From the NCBI RefSeq assembly GCF_014648815.1, contig NZ_BMRV01000016.1:62001-126000 (forward strand): 64,000 bases of DNA, in the 5' to 3' direction. Made by a program: the position numbers and the translations under genes. Below are positions 49,925 through 59,037 of this stretch, one piece after another; positions within the stretch are counted from its first letter, which is position 1; each line of letters starts with the position of its first letter. The notes under the pieces are model-generated. The model was not told the origin of the DNA and searched no databases. It saw only the letters and a list, made by a program, of their open reading frames with translations. The DNA is from Streptomyces flaveolus. Its GTDB lineage: Bacteria > Actinomycetota > Actinomycetes > Streptomycetales > Streptomycetaceae.

Positions 49925-52177
49925 TCAGCGCGCACCGGCCCGTCGGAGCACCGCCACCCTGCGGTACAGCTCCACCGCCTCCGGCCCCCGGCCGAGCTGT
50001 TCCAGGCAGTGGGCCTCGTCGTCGCGGCTCGCGAGGGTGTCGGGGTGGTCGGGACCGAGGACCCGCTCGCGGGCGGCGGCCACCTCGCTGTACTCGGCCA
50101 GCGCGGCGGACCAGCGGCCCAGCCAGCCCAGGCCCACGGCGACCTCGCGACGGCTGACCAGGGTGTCGGGGTGGTCGGGGCCGAGCACCCGCTCGCGGAT
50201 CGCGCAGACCTCGCGCGCCGCGGTGAGCGCCTCGTGCCAGCGGCCGAGCCGTCCGAGGTTGACGCCGAGGCCGTGCCGGGCGCGCAGGGTCTCGGGGTGC
50301 TCGGGGCCCTGGACGCGGGTGCGGTCGTCGATCAGCGCGGCGTACAGCGTCAGCGCCTCGGCGCTGCGTCCGAGGCGGCCCAGGCAGATGCCCGACTCGT
50401 AGCGGGCGGCGAGAGTGTCGGGGTGGTCCGGGCCGAGGGCCCGGGCGCGTGCGTCGGCGACCTCGCGGTAGGTCTCGAGGGCTTCCTGCCAGCGGCCGAG
50501 CCGGCCGAGCGCGTAGGCCACCTCGTAGCGGGTGACCAGGGTGTCGGGGTGCTCGGGGCCGAGGACCCGCGCGCGGGCCTCGGCGACCTCGCGCGCCATG
50601 CGGTGGGCGGCCTCGGGTCGGCCGAGCCGGCCGAGGTTGAAGGCGAGGTTGTGACGGCAGCGCAGGGTGTCGGGATGGTCGGCGCCCATGGTGCGCTCCC
50701 GGGCCGCGAGGACGGCCGTGTAGACCTGGTGGGCGTCTGCGTACCGGCCCAGCCTGCCCAGGACGTACGCCATCTCCTGACGGGCGGCGAGCGTGTCGGC
50801 GTGGTCGGCGCCCAGGATCCGGATCCGGGCCTCGGCCACGCGTTTGTACGCGCGCAGCGCGTCGGCGGCGCGGCCGGTGCGGCTGAGGGTGAAGGCGATC
50901 TCGTAGCGGCTGGCGAGGGTGTCGGGGTGGTCGGCGCCGAGGAGGCGCTCGCGCTCGCCGGCCACGGCCCGGAGCAGTTCCGACGCCTCCGTCCAGCGGC
51001 CGAGCCGGCCGAGGCTCAGTGCCGCGTTGTGCCGTCCGGCCAGCGCGGTCAGGACCTCCGGCTCCCGGTCAGGCCGCTCGCCGGGAGCGGATGGCGCCGC
51101 ATCGCCGGGAGCGGGCGCCGCAGCGTCGTCGCCCGTGGGATGCGGGCCCCAGTCCCCGGACAGCCCGGCCGCGGGGTCCGCGGGTGGGGTGCGCAGCCCG
51201 GTGCCGGTCGCCTTCGGTCCGGTGGTCATGCCGAGGGACCACGACGGCAGGGCCGCCCTGCCTCCAACCGGTTCGGGCGTCCGCGGGGCCGCGCGGGGCG
51301 ACGCCACGGCCGGCGCGTACACCGGCGCCGTGCGCTCCGAGGTGAGCCGGCGGCCCACTTCGCGGGCGTCCTGCGGCCGCTGCCCGGGCTGCTTGGCCAG
51401 CAGGTCCAGGATGATCCGCTCCAGGTACCCCGGCAGGTCGGGCCGGTGCCGGCGCGGCGGTTCGGGCACGGTGTCGCGATGGCCGACGAGGACCGCCCAC
51501 GCGTCGTCGAGGTCGAAGGGCGGGACGCCGGTGGCGATCTCGTAGAGCACACAGCCCAGCGAGTACAGGTCGCTGCGCCGGTCGACCTCGTCGCCGCCGA
51601 TCTGCTCGGGCGACATGTAGTGCGGGGTGCCCATGGCGATGCCGGTGCCGGTCAGCCGGGCGGTGAACCCGACGTCGTGGCCGAGCCGGGCGATGCCGAA
51701 GTCGCAGATCTTCACGGTGCCGTCGGCCAGGCGCACGATGTTCGCGGGTTTCAGGTCGCGGTGCACGATGCCCTGCTCGTGCGTGTAGGCGAGCGCGGCG
51801 GCGACCTGCTCGGCGATGTCCAGGACGTCGGGGACCGGCAGCGGGTGGTGCTTGTTGTCCTCCAGCAGCCGGCTGAGGTCACGGCCCTCCAGCAGCTCCA
51901 TGACCAGGAAGAGCACGCCGTCGTACTCGCCGAAGTCGTGCACGACGGTCACTCCGCGGTGCTGGAGCGCGGCGGCCACCCGGGCCTCGCGCCGGAACCG
52001 CTCCCGCAGCACGCGGGTGAAGGACTGGTCGTGCTGCGTGCCCAGTGGCTTGAGGCACTTCACCGCGACGCGCCGCCCCAGCGACTCGTCCCGTGCCCGC
52101 CACACCTCGCCCATGCCGCCGCGCCCGATCCGTTCGAGCAACCGGTACCGGCCTTGGATCAGCGTGCTGTCCCCCAT
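49925..52177 (-). CDS. Ser/Thr protein kinase with kinesin-light-chain-like TPR array
   Basis: A 750-residue kinase. The N-terminal kinase domain (about 10-270) has all motifs: GRGGMGEVW, K40 (VAVKCLKP), HRDLKPAN (139-146, D141), DFG at 159-161 and MSPEQ. A Pro-rich linker leads to about eight to nine TPR units (about 395-745), each near 42 residues and marked by GxxHPDTL. There is no membrane segment, so it is cytoplasmic. TPR arrays usually bind partners or substrates. The tandem DNA repeats make this region prone to unequal recombination. Confidence 0.93.
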   Translation of the reverse strand: MGDSTLIQGRYRLLERIGRGGMGEVWRARDESLGRRVAVKCLKPLGTQHDQSFTRVLRERFRREARVAAALQHRGVTVVHDFGEYDGVLFLVMELLEGRDLSRLLEDNKHHPLPVPDVLDIAEQVAAALAYTHEQGIVHRDLKPANIVRLADGTVKICDFGIARLGHDVGFTARLTGTGIAMGTPHYMSPEQIGGDEVDRRSDLYSLGCVLYEIATGVPPFDLDDAWAVLVGHRDTVPEPPRRHRPDLPGYLERIILDLLAKQPGQRPQDAREVGRRLTSERTAPVYAPAVASPRAAPRTPEPVGGRAALPSWSLGMTTGPKATGTGLRTPPADPAAGLSGDWGPHPTGDDAAAPAPGDAAPSAPGERPDREPEVLTALAGRHNAALSLGRLGRWTEASELLRAVAGERERLLGADHPDTLASRYEIAFTLSRTGRAADALRAYKRVAEARIRILGADHADTLAARQEMAYVLGRLGRYADAHQVYTAVLAARERTMGADHPDTLRCRHNLAFNLGRLGRPEAAHRMAREVAEARARVLGPEHPDTLVTRYEVAYALGRLGRWQEALETYREVADARARALGPDHPDTLAARYESGICLGRLGRSAEALTLYAALIDDRTRVQGPEHPETLRARHGLGVNLGRLGRWHEALTAAREVCAIRERVLGPDHPDTLVSRREVAVGLGWLGRWSAALAEYSEVAAARERVLGPDHPDTLASRDDEAHCLEQLGRGPEAVELYRRVAVLRRAGAR

Positions 52178-52529
52178 CGCTGCGCCCGCCCCCGTGGTTC
52201 AGTCCGCCCCGCCCTCCCCTGGCCGGTCCAGTATGGCGGCTTATGGCCCGGGTTTGTACGGTGCCTGGCCCGCGCCCCGGCACGGCGGGCCGGGGGTGTT
52301 TGGAAGGGAGACCGGGGCGCAGACGTGCGGGAATCCGTGCGGTCCGACGCCCGGGGTACGCGGTCGGCGGCCGGCGGTGGCGGGCGCGGGGGCCGGTCTG
52401 CCGTAGCGCCCGTGGCCGTCCGGGCGCAGGAAGGGGTACGCCGGATGCGGCAGGCCGCGCCCCGTCAGCGTGCGTGCGGGGACGCGGGCGGTGCACCCCT
52501 CGGCCCGGGGCCCCTGCCGCCCGGGCGGC
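52178..52529. other. 352-base region without a clear gene
   Basis: Between the kinase start and the copper-binding gene. A minus-strand frame has high third-position GC and reads AYPFLRPDGHGRYGRPAPAP, but it has no start codon. Nothing else is convincing. Confidence 0.5.
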
Positions 52530-52907
52530 TCAGCGCAGCGTGGCGAGGAACTCTCCGCAGGCCCGGGCGCAGGCGCGGCACGCCTCGGCGCTGTCCTCGG
52601 CGCCGGGTTGCTTGTCGAAGACGTGCGCGCCCTCCAGGCACACCTGCATGCACCACTCCAACTGGACGCGTATCGCGGTCTCGTCCACCTGGTTCTGCTC
52701 GGACAGCACACGGCAGGTCGCGTCGCACACCTCCGCGCACATGATGCCCTTGCGCCGTACGAGTTCCTGGTACTCGGTCCCGTCCGGGTCCACCAGGCTC
52801 GCCCGCAGCGCGCACGCTCGCGCGCATTCGGTACAGGCCTGTGCACATGCGAAGCGGTCCTCCAGGAAACGGAACAGTTCCTGCTGGGAAGTCGTCGTCG
52901 ATGTCAC
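52530..52907 (-). CDS. Cysteine-rich four-helix copper-binding protein (Csp-like)
   Basis: A 125-residue four-helix-bundle protein with about 12 cysteines on CxxxC-spaced helices: CAQACTECARAC, CAEVCDATC, CMQVC and CRACARAC. This matches the cytosolic copper-storage (DUF326) family, which binds many Cu(I) ions inside the bundle. No signal peptide is present, so it is cytosolic. The GTG start lacks a ribosome-binding site. Divergent from the ChaB-like gene. Confidence 0.86.
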   Translation of the reverse strand: MTSTTTSQQELFRFLEDRFACAQACTECARACALRASLVDPDGTEYQELVRRKGIMCAEVCDATCRVLSEQNQVDETAIRVQLEWCMQVCLEGAHVFDKQPGAEDSAEACRACARACGEFLATLR

Positions 52908-53049
52908 ACCGCGCGGGTTGCCGCCGTGGTCGGCACCAAACCCGCCGAGGCCCGTGTTCCCAAGGGCTGTGGCCCGTTTTCGCCGGTGCGTCGCCGGGCA
53001 CCCGGCGAGGCGCCGCAAGAGGACCCGACGACCCGCGGAGGTGCACGAC

Positions 53050-53454
53050 ATGCCGGGACGACAGGAACTGCCGTCGACCCTGGAACGGTCCCCCGAGGAA
53101 GCCCAGCGCACCTGGATCAAGGCCCACGACTCGGCCGTCGAGGAGTACGGCGAGGGCGAACGCGCCCATCGGGTGGCGTACGGGGCGCTCAAGCACATGT
53201 ACGAGAAGGTCGGCGACCACTGGGAACGCAAGGAGGGCGGCCGCAAGGGCCCCTCCGACCCGCAGTCGGGACGGCCCCGTCAGCAGGGCGGGCGCAGCGG
53301 TGAGGGCGTCGACGAGAAGGCGTCGAAGGAGCACCTCTACGGCGTCGCCAAGCGGCTGGACGTGGCGGGGCGGTCACGGATGTCCAAGGCGGAACTGCTC
53401 GACGCGATCCGGAAGGCCAACCGTTCGCGGACGCGAGCGGCCCGGTCGGGCTGA
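53050..53454 (+). CDS. ChaB-like protein with Rho-N/SAP-like tail
   Basis: A 134-residue protein. The ChaB domain (about 5-62) has LPSTLERSPEEAQRTWIKAHDSAVEEYGEGERAHRVAYGALKHMYEK, related to E. coli cation transport regulator ChaB. The C-terminal part (about 90-128, SKEHLYGVAKRLDVAGRSRMSKAELLDAIRKANR) matches the Rho N-terminal or SAP-like nucleic-acid-binding fold. Function unknown; relatives often sit in stress clusters. Confidence 0.85.
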   Translation: MPGRQELPSTLERSPEEAQRTWIKAHDSAVEEYGEGERAHRVAYGALKHMYEKVGDHWERKEGGRKGPSDPQSGRPRQQGGRSGEGVDEKASKEHLYGVAKRLDVAGRSRMSKAELLDAIRKANRSRTRAARSG

Positions 53455-53457
53455 GCT

Positions 53458-53482
53458 GGTTGGCCGGGGCCGCCGGGGGTAC
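53458..53482 (+). promoter_or_regulatory. SigB-family promoter giving a near-leaderless DUF6479 transcript
   Basis: GGTT, 15 bases, GGGTAC is an exact SigB-family match. The -10 element ends only nine bases before the ATG at 53492, so transcription would begin at or within a few bases of the start codon. Confidence 0.6.
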
Positions 53483-53491
53483 ACGCGCTCC

Positions 53492-53851
53492 ATGACTAGC
53501 GCAACGATGGACATGGCCGCGGGCTCCGGCGCCGCCGGCGTATGGCTGGTGGTGGCGGCCGTCGTGGTGGTGGCGGTACTGATCGGCGCCTTCGTCTTCG
53601 GTAGCCGCATGAAGCGCAAGGAGCCGCCGCCGCCCCTCCCGGAGGAGCAGCCGCACATGCCCGAGGGCGGACCGGTCCGTGAGGTCCGGGAGAACCGGGA
53701 ACCCGAGGAGATGCCGAGGAGCGAGGACCGCACGCTGCCGCACGAGCTCCGGCACCAGGGCAGCCGCACCGCGTCCGGCCAGGACCGGCCGCGCTGGGAC
53801 GAGGGCAGCAGCGGTTCGTTCGGCGGCGGCGGCCCGGGCGGCGCGCGCTGA
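53492..53851 (+). CDS. DUF6479 single-pass membrane protein
   Basis: A 119-residue protein with one membrane helix (GVWLVVAAVVVVAVLIGAFVFG, about 14-35) and a long charged cytoplasmic or surface tail (EEQPHMPEGGPVREVRENREPEEMPRSEDRTLPHELRHQG). The helix and tail match DUF6479, annotated across Streptomyces with no known role. No ribosome-binding site precedes the ATG. The SigB-type promoter directly upstream fits a leaderless, stress-induced message. Confidence 0.82.
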   Translation: MTSATMDMAAGSGAAGVWLVVAAVVVVAVLIGAFVFGSRMKRKEPPPPLPEEQPHMPEGGPVREVRENREPEEMPRSEDRTLPHELRHQGSRTASGQDRPRWDEGSSGSFGGGGPGGAR

Positions 53852-53890
53852 CCCGTCCGGCCTCCCGCTTCGGGGATCCGGCACGGCTCG

Positions 53891-53933
53891 GAGGGGCACG
53901 GGCGCAACCGGCACGGTTGCGCCCGTGCCCCTC
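53891..53933 (+). terminator. 20-base-pair terminator hairpin
   Basis: A perfect 20-base-pair stem (arms 53891-53910 and 53914-53933) with loop GCA follows the DUF6479 gene by 39 bases. Confidence 0.88.
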
Positions 53934-54023
53934 GTCGTCGTGAGGGGGAGCGACAACCGTGCGTAACCCGGTGGTGGCACGGAGGTAGTTTCCGGCACCG
54001 GCGCCGGGGAAACCCATGCTGCC

Positions 54024-55634
54024 GTGCTGTCGAAGAGGAGAAGGGCCCGTGCCGGCGCGCGGGCCCGTCACGCGGCGGAGCGCACCGTCGACTGGGCCGA
54101 CGGGCGGCTGCCCGTGTCCGAGGGCGGGGGGCTGCTGCGCAAGGCCTTCCCCGAGCACTGGTCGTTCCTGCTGGGCGAGATCGCCCTCTACAGCTTCGTC
54201 GTCCTGCTGCTGAGCGGGGTCTGGCTGACCCTCTTCTTCCATCCGTCGATGACGCAGGTCGTCTACGACGGCTCGTACGAGCCGCTGCTCGGGGTGAGCA
54301 TGTCGCAGGCGTACCGCACGACGCTCGACATCAGTTTCGACGTGCGCGGCGGGCTGCTGATCCGCCAGCTGCACCACTGGGCGGCCCTGGTGTTCCTGTC
54401 GGCCATCGGGGTGCATCTGCTGCGGGTCTTCTTCACGGGCGCGTTCCGCCGACCCCGTGAGGTCAACTGGCTGATCGGCGTCACGCTGTTCGTGCTGGCG
54501 CTCGTCGAGGGCTTCGCCGGCTACTCGCTCCCCGACGACCTGCTGTCCGGTACGGGACTGCGCATCGCGCAGGGCATCATGCTGTCCATTCCCGTCGTGG
54601 GGACGTACATCAGCATGTTCGTCTTCGGCGGCGAGTACCCCGGCCACGACTTCATCCCCCGGCTGTACTCGGTGCACATCCTGCTGGTCCCGGGACTGCT
54701 GCTGGCGCTCGTGACCCTCCACCTCGTGCTGGTCTTCTACCTGAAGCACACCCAGTGGGCGGGCCGGGGCCGCACCGACCGCAACGTCGTCGGCAAACCG
54801 ATGTTCCCGCAGTTCGCGGCGAGCTCGACCGGCCTGTTCCTCATGGTGACCGGGGTCCTGACGGTGCTCTCGGCGGTGGCGCAGATCAACCCCATCTGGG
54901 CGTACGGTCCCTACCGCGCCGACGTCATCTCGACGGGCTCGCAGCCGGACTGGTACGTCGGCTTCCTGGAGGGCTCGCTGCGTCTGATGCCGCCCTTCGA
55001 GACGGCGGTGGCGGGGCACACCGTGATGTGGAACGTGCTGGTCCCGGCGGTGCTGCTGCCGGGAGTCCTCTTCACCGTGCTGTACGCGTACCCGTTCTTC
55101 GAACGGTGGGTGACGGGCGACCACGAGGAGCACCACCTGTGCGACCGGCCCCGCGACAAGCCGGTGCGGACCGGCCTGGGCGTCGCCGCGATCGTCTTCT
55201 ACGCGGTGCTGCTGCTCGCCGGCGGCAACGACATCATCGCCCACACGTTCGACGTCTCGCTGAACCTGCTGACGTGGGTGTTCCGGGTCTGTCTGGTGGT
55301 GCTGCCGCCGGTCGCGTTCATGGTGACCAAGCGGGTCTGCCTGGCGATGCAGGAGTCGGAGCGCGAACGGCTGGCCGAGGGCGAGGAGACGGGCGAGCTG
55401 CGGCAGACCCTCGCGGGCGGCTACGCCGAGAGCCGTGAGCCGCTCGGTGCCGAGGAGCGGTACGTGCTGCGGTCGCGCGAGGAGCCCGAGCCGCTCGCGC
55501 GGACCGCGCCCGACGCGGAGGCGCCGCACGTCGGGCGGCTGCGGGCGACGCTCAGCGAGTGGTACTACGGCGACGGGGTCGACGTCGAGGAGCCGGAACG
55601 GGAATCCTCCTCCCCGGGCGAGCTGGGGCGCTGA
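54024..55634 (+). CDS. Standalone QcrB-like cytochrome b
   Basis: A 536-residue cytochrome b of the actinobacterial bc1 type, without QcrA or QcrC beside it. It resembles Streptomyces QcrB throughout: HWSFLLGEIALYSFVVLLLSG, DISFDVRGGLLIRQLHHWAAL, GYSLPDDLLSGTGLRIAQG, GTYISMFVFGGEYPG and QPDWYVGFLEGSLRLMP. Heme-ligand histidines lie in the HHWAALVFLSAIGVH and YSVHILLVP/TLH stretches. It would bind quinone and pass electrons to a partner reductase. A C-terminal acidic extension overlaps ctaF on the other strand by 70 bases. The GTG start has only a weak binding site. Confidence 0.9.
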   Translation: MLSKRRRARAGARARHAAERTVDWADGRLPVSEGGGLLRKAFPEHWSFLLGEIALYSFVVLLLSGVWLTLFFHPSMTQVVYDGSYEPLLGVSMSQAYRTTLDISFDVRGGLLIRQLHHWAALVFLSAIGVHLLRVFFTGAFRRPREVNWLIGVTLFVLALVEGFAGYSLPDDLLSGTGLRIAQGIMLSIPVVGTYISMFVFGGEYPGHDFIPRLYSVHILLVPGLLLALVTLHLVLVFYLKHTQWAGRGRTDRNVVGKPMFPQFAASSTGLFLMVTGVLTVLSAVAQINPIWAYGPYRADVISTGSQPDWYVGFLEGSLRLMPPFETAVAGHTVMWNVLVPAVLLPGVLFTVLYAYPFFERWVTGDHEEHHLCDRPRDKPVRTGLGVAAIVFYAVLLLAGGNDIIAHTFDVSLNLLTWVFRVCLVVLPPVAFMVTKRVCLAMQESERERLAEGEETGELRQTLAGGYAESREPLGAEERYVLRSREEPEPLARTAPDAEAPHVGRLRATLSEWYYGDGVDVEEPERESSSPGELGR

Positions 55635-56020
55635 GCGCCCCGGCCGGCGTACTGGAAGACCAGTCCGAAGACGGCGAGGGCGAGCACGCCGAAGCCGATC
55701 AGGGCGAGCCACAGGCCGAAGACGATGCCGAGCGCGAGGACGACGGCGCCCAGCGCGATCGTGATCGGCCAGGGGCTGTGCGGCGGGAAGAAGTCCAGCG
55801 GGCCCGCGGAGTCGGCGACCTCGGCGTCGTCGAGGTCCTGCGCCCGCGGTCCGCGCTTGTGGTGCTGTACACGGAAGAAGAAGGCGACGAGCGAGGCCAT
55901 CAGGAAGGCGACGGTCAGGGCGGCGGTGCCGGCCGGCTCGGCCGACCACCAGCCGTAGAGCACGGCGGTGGCGGCGAAGAACAGCGCCACACCGGTGAAC
56001 AGACGGGCTTCGGTCCTCAC
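55565..56020 (-). CDS. ctaF: Cytochrome c oxidase subunit IV (CtaF-like)
   Basis: A 151-residue membrane protein of the actinobacterial oxidase subunit IV type. A first helix (LFTGVALFFAATAVLYGWW) and TAALTVAFLMASLVAFFF lead to the conserved HHKRGPRAQDLDDAEVADSAGPLDFFPPHSPWPI and two further helices. The GTG overlaps the ctaD stop by four bases (GTGA), so translation is coupled. Its last 70 bases run antisense to the cytochrome b gene end. Confidence 0.9.
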   Translation of the reverse strand: MRTEARLFTGVALFFAATAVLYGWWSAEPAGTAALTVAFLMASLVAFFFRVQHHKRGPRAQDLDDAEVADSAGPLDFFPPHSPWPITIALGAVVLALGIVFGLWLALIGFGVLALAVFGLVFQYAGRGAQRPSSPGEEDSRSGSSTSTPSP

Positions 56021-57693
56021 TGCACGTGCCTCTGGTCGTGTCGGGTGATCTCGGGGTGGTGCAGGTCGAACGCCGGGGACTCGGAGCGCACCCGGGGCAG
56101 CGCCGTGAAGTTGTGGCGCGGGGGCGGGCAGGAGGTGGCCCATTCGAGGGAACGGCCGTAGCCCCAGGGGTCGTCGTGCTCCACCCGGGTGCCGTACTGG
56201 CGGGTGCGCCAGACGTTGTAGAGGAACGGCAGCGTGGACAGGCCCAGCAGGAAGGCGCCGACGGAGCTGACGGTGTTGAGGGCGGTGAAGCCGTCCGCGG
56301 CCAGGTAGTCGGCGTAGCGGCGCGGCATGCCCTGCTCACCGAGCCAGTGCTGGACGAGGAAGGTGGTCTGGAAGCCGACGAAGAGCGTCCAGAAGTGGAT
56401 CTTCCCGAGGCGTTCGTCGAGGAACTTGCCGGTGAACTTGGGCCACCAGAAGTAGAAACCGGCGAACATCGCGAACACCACCGTGCCGAACAGGACGTAG
56501 TGCAGGTGGGCGACGATGAAGTACGAGTCCGTCAGGTGGAAGTCCAGGGGCGGCGAGGCGATGAGGACCCCGCTCATGCCGCCGAGCAGGAACGTCACCA
56601 GGAAGCCGATCGACCACAGCATGGGTGTCTCGAAGGACAGTGAGCCGCGGATCATCGTGCCGATCCAGTTGAAGAACTTCACGCCCGTGGGCACCGCGAT
56701 GAGGAACGACATCACCGAGAAGAACGGCAGCAGCACGGCCCCGGTGGCGAACATGTGGTGGGCCCACACCACCGCGGAGAGCATGGTGATGGCGATGGTG
56801 GCGCCGATCAGCGTGACGTACCCGAAGATCGGTTTGCGGCTGAACACCGGGATGATCTCGGAGACGATGCCGAAGAACGGCAGTGCGACGATGTACACCT
56901 CGGGGTGCCCGAAGAACCAGAACAGGTGCTGCCACAGCAGCGCCCCGCCGTTCGCGGCGTCGTAGATGTGCGCGCCGAACTTCCGGTCGGCCTCCAGCGC
57001 GAACAGGGCGGCCGTGAGCACGGGGAAAGCGGGCAGCACCAGGATCGACGTGAAGAGCGCGTTCCAGGTGAAGATCGGCATCCGGAACATGGTCATGCCG
57101 GGCGCGCGCAGACACACGATGGTGGTGATGAAGTTGACCGCGCTGAGCGTGGTCGACACACCGCTCACCACCAGGCCCATGGTCCACAGGTCGCCGCCCG
57201 GCCCCGGGCTGAAGACGGCGCTGTTCAGCGGTGCGTAGGCGAACCAGCCGAAGGAGGCGGCCCCGCCCGGGGTCAGGAACCCGGACACCACCATCAGGCC
57301 GCCGAACAGGTACATCCAGTAGGACAGCGCGTTGAGCCGGGGGAACGCCATGTCCGGGGCGCCGATCTGGAGCGGCATGACGGCGTTGGTGAACCCGGCG
57401 AACAGCGGGGTCGCGAACAGCAGCATCATGACGGTGCCGTGCACGGTGAAGAGCTGGTTGTACTGCTCGGCGGAGAACAACTGCAGCCCGGGCCGGGCGA
57501 GTTCGGTGCGCATCAGCATGGCCAGCACGCCGCCGAAGAGGAAGAAGCCGAACGACGTGGCCAGGTAGAGATTCCCGATCACCTTGTGATCGGTCGTCTT
57601 CGCCCAGCGCGCCAGCGCCCGCCCGAGGGTACGGCCGGTCCGCTGCCGCGCCGGTGTCCGGCGCGGCGGCTCGGTCTTTGCGTCCACCGCCAT
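56017..57693 (-). CDS. ctaD: Cytochrome c oxidase subunit I (CtaD)
   Basis: A 558-residue heme-copper oxidase subunit I. It has twelve membrane helices. Heme a and CuB ligands are present: FTVHGTVMM, FGHPEVYIVALPFFG with H and Y, VWAHHMFATG, and DSYFIVAHLHYVLFG. It is the catalytic subunit that reduces oxygen and pumps protons. The start at 57693 was chosen because the upstream extension is compositionally poor. Subunits II and III are absent in the window, so this copy may complement the main oxidase or work with cytochrome b in a special supercomplex. Confidence 0.93.
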   Translation of the reverse strand: MAVDAKTEPPRRTPARQRTGRTLGRALARWAKTTDHKVIGNLYLATSFGFFLFGGVLAMLMRTELARPGLQLFSAEQYNQLFTVHGTVMMLLFATPLFAGFTNAVMPLQIGAPDMAFPRLNALSYWMYLFGGLMVVSGFLTPGGAASFGWFAYAPLNSAVFSPGPGGDLWTMGLVVSGVSTTLSAVNFITTIVCLRAPGMTMFRMPIFTWNALFTSILVLPAFPVLTAALFALEADRKFGAHIYDAANGGALLWQHLFWFFGHPEVYIVALPFFGIVSEIIPVFSRKPIFGYVTLIGATIAITMLSAVVWAHHMFATGAVLLPFFSVMSFLIAVPTGVKFFNWIGTMIRGSLSFETPMLWSIGFLVTFLLGGMSGVLIASPPLDFHLTDSYFIVAHLHYVLFGTVVFAMFAGFYFWWPKFTGKFLDERLGKIHFWTLFVGFQTTFLVQHWLGEQGMPRRYADYLAADGFTALNTVSSVGAFLLGLSTLPFLYNVWRTRQYGTRVEHDDPWGYGRSLEWATSCPPPRHNFTALPRVRSESPAFDLHHPEITRHDQRHVQ

Positions 57694-57750
57694 GCGGCGG
57701 AGGGTACCCAGGGGTCCGGGCGCCGGCCGTACGGCCACGCCGCAGCGGCG

Positions 57751-58914
57751 TCAGGCGTCGTACCCCTGGTCGGCGGGGAACACCTCCTCCGTGTGTTCGC
57801 CCAGCTCAGGTGGTGCGAGCAGGTACTGCGCCGGCGTCGCGCCGAGACGGATCGGGTGGGCCACCTGGCGGGTACCGCCGACGTCCACGACGGCCTCGAC
57901 ACCGAGCCGTCCGGCGTAGTCGAACGCCTCGTCGAGGGCGTTGACCGGCCCGGCCGGAACTCCGGCGGCGGGCAGGACGCCGGCCCAGTGGTCGGCGGTG
58001 CGGGTGCGCAGCAGGTCCTCGAGGAGCGGGCGGAGTGCGCTCCGGTGGGCGACGCGGTCGGGGTTGGTGCGAAACCGCTCGTCGTCGGCGAGTTCCGGCC
58101 GTCCCAGCAGGGCGGTCAGCGTGGCGAACTGCCGGTCGTTGCCGACGGCGAGGGCGATCGGGCGGTCCGCCGTGGGGAAGGTCTCGTACGGGGCGATGCT
58201 CGGGTGGGCGTTGCCGAGCCGTCCCGGGACGACGCCGGCGGACACGTAACCGGAGGCCTGGTTGGCCATCGCCGACAGCAGCGAGCCGAGCAGGCTGACC
58301 TCGACGAGCTGTCCCCGGCCGGTCCGCTCCCGGTGGCGCAGCGCGGCCAGGATGCCGACGACCGCGTGCAGTCCGGTGATGACGTCGACGAGGGCGACAC
58401 CGGTCTTGAGGGGTTCCCCGCCGGGCTCCCCCGTGACGCTCATCAGCCCGCCCACCGCCTGCACCAGGAGGTCGTAGCCGGGCAGTGCCGCGCCGGCGCC
58501 GGTGCCGAAGCCGGTGACGGAGCAGTAGACGAGCCGGGGGTCGGCGGCGAGGAGTTCCTCGTGTCCGAGCCCGAGTTTCTCCATGGTGCCGGGGCGGAAG
58601 TTCTCCACCACGACGTCCGAGCGGGCGATCAGCGTGCGGGCGCGCTCGCGTCCCTCGTCGGTGGTGAGGTCGAGGGCGACGGACCGCTTGTTGCGGTTGA
58701 CGCCCAGGAAGTACGTGGAGGTCCCGGAGGCGTCGGCCGGGGGGCGCCAGGCACGGGTGTCGTCGCCGGTGCCGGGCCGCTCCACCTTGACGACCTCGGC
58801 GCCCAGGTCGGCGAGGAGCATCGTCGCGTACGGTCCGGCCAGCACGCGGGAGAAGTCCGCGATCCGCACGCCCCGCAGCGCTTGCGTGTCGTCGGTGTGG
58901 TGGCTCGTCGGCAT
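57751..58914 (-). CDS. CaiB/BaiF-family CoA-transferase
   Basis: A 387-residue family III CoA-transferase. It opens LRGVRIADFSRVLAGPYATMLLADLGAEVVKVERPG and contains the expected catalytic aspartate in GYDLLVQAVGGLMSVTG. The family moves CoA between acids such as oxalate, formate, carnitine or succinate, by half-of-sites exchange. AGGAGA is seven bases before the ATG. The nearby ctaD and regulatory genes give no substrate hint. Confidence 0.92.
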   Translation of the reverse strand: MPTSHHTDDTQALRGVRIADFSRVLAGPYATMLLADLGAEVVKVERPGTGDDTRAWRPPADASGTSTYFLGVNRNKRSVALDLTTDEGRERARTLIARSDVVVENFRPGTMEKLGLGHEELLAADPRLVYCSVTGFGTGAGAALPGYDLLVQAVGGLMSVTGEPGGEPLKTGVALVDVITGLHAVVGILAALRHRERTGRGQLVEVSLLGSLLSAMANQASGYVSAGVVPGRLGNAHPSIAPYETFPTADRPIALAVGNDRQFATLTALLGRPELADDERFRTNPDRVAHRSALRPLLEDLLRTRTADHWAGVLPAAGVPAGPVNALDEAFDYAGRLGVEAVVDVGGTRQVAHPIRLGATPAQYLLAPPELGEHTEEVFPADQGYDA

Positions 58915-59037
58915 GTCCGGTCTCCTCGTCGTCTCCGGTTCCCTCACGCCGCACACGGTGCCACCGGGGGGGCGGTCCGCCGGCAGGCGGGGTGGCGCGG
59001 CCGCTTCCTCGCCGGTGCCGCCGGACGGGCCGGGCGG

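Noticed and set aside
52241..52846. Minus-strand frame beyond the copper protein
   Set aside because: No start codon and low-complexity composition; the copper-binding gene uses another frame.
57702..57709. GGGTACCC upstream of ctaD as a SigB promoter
   Set aside because: The upstream GNNT element is missing on the minus strand at the right spacing.
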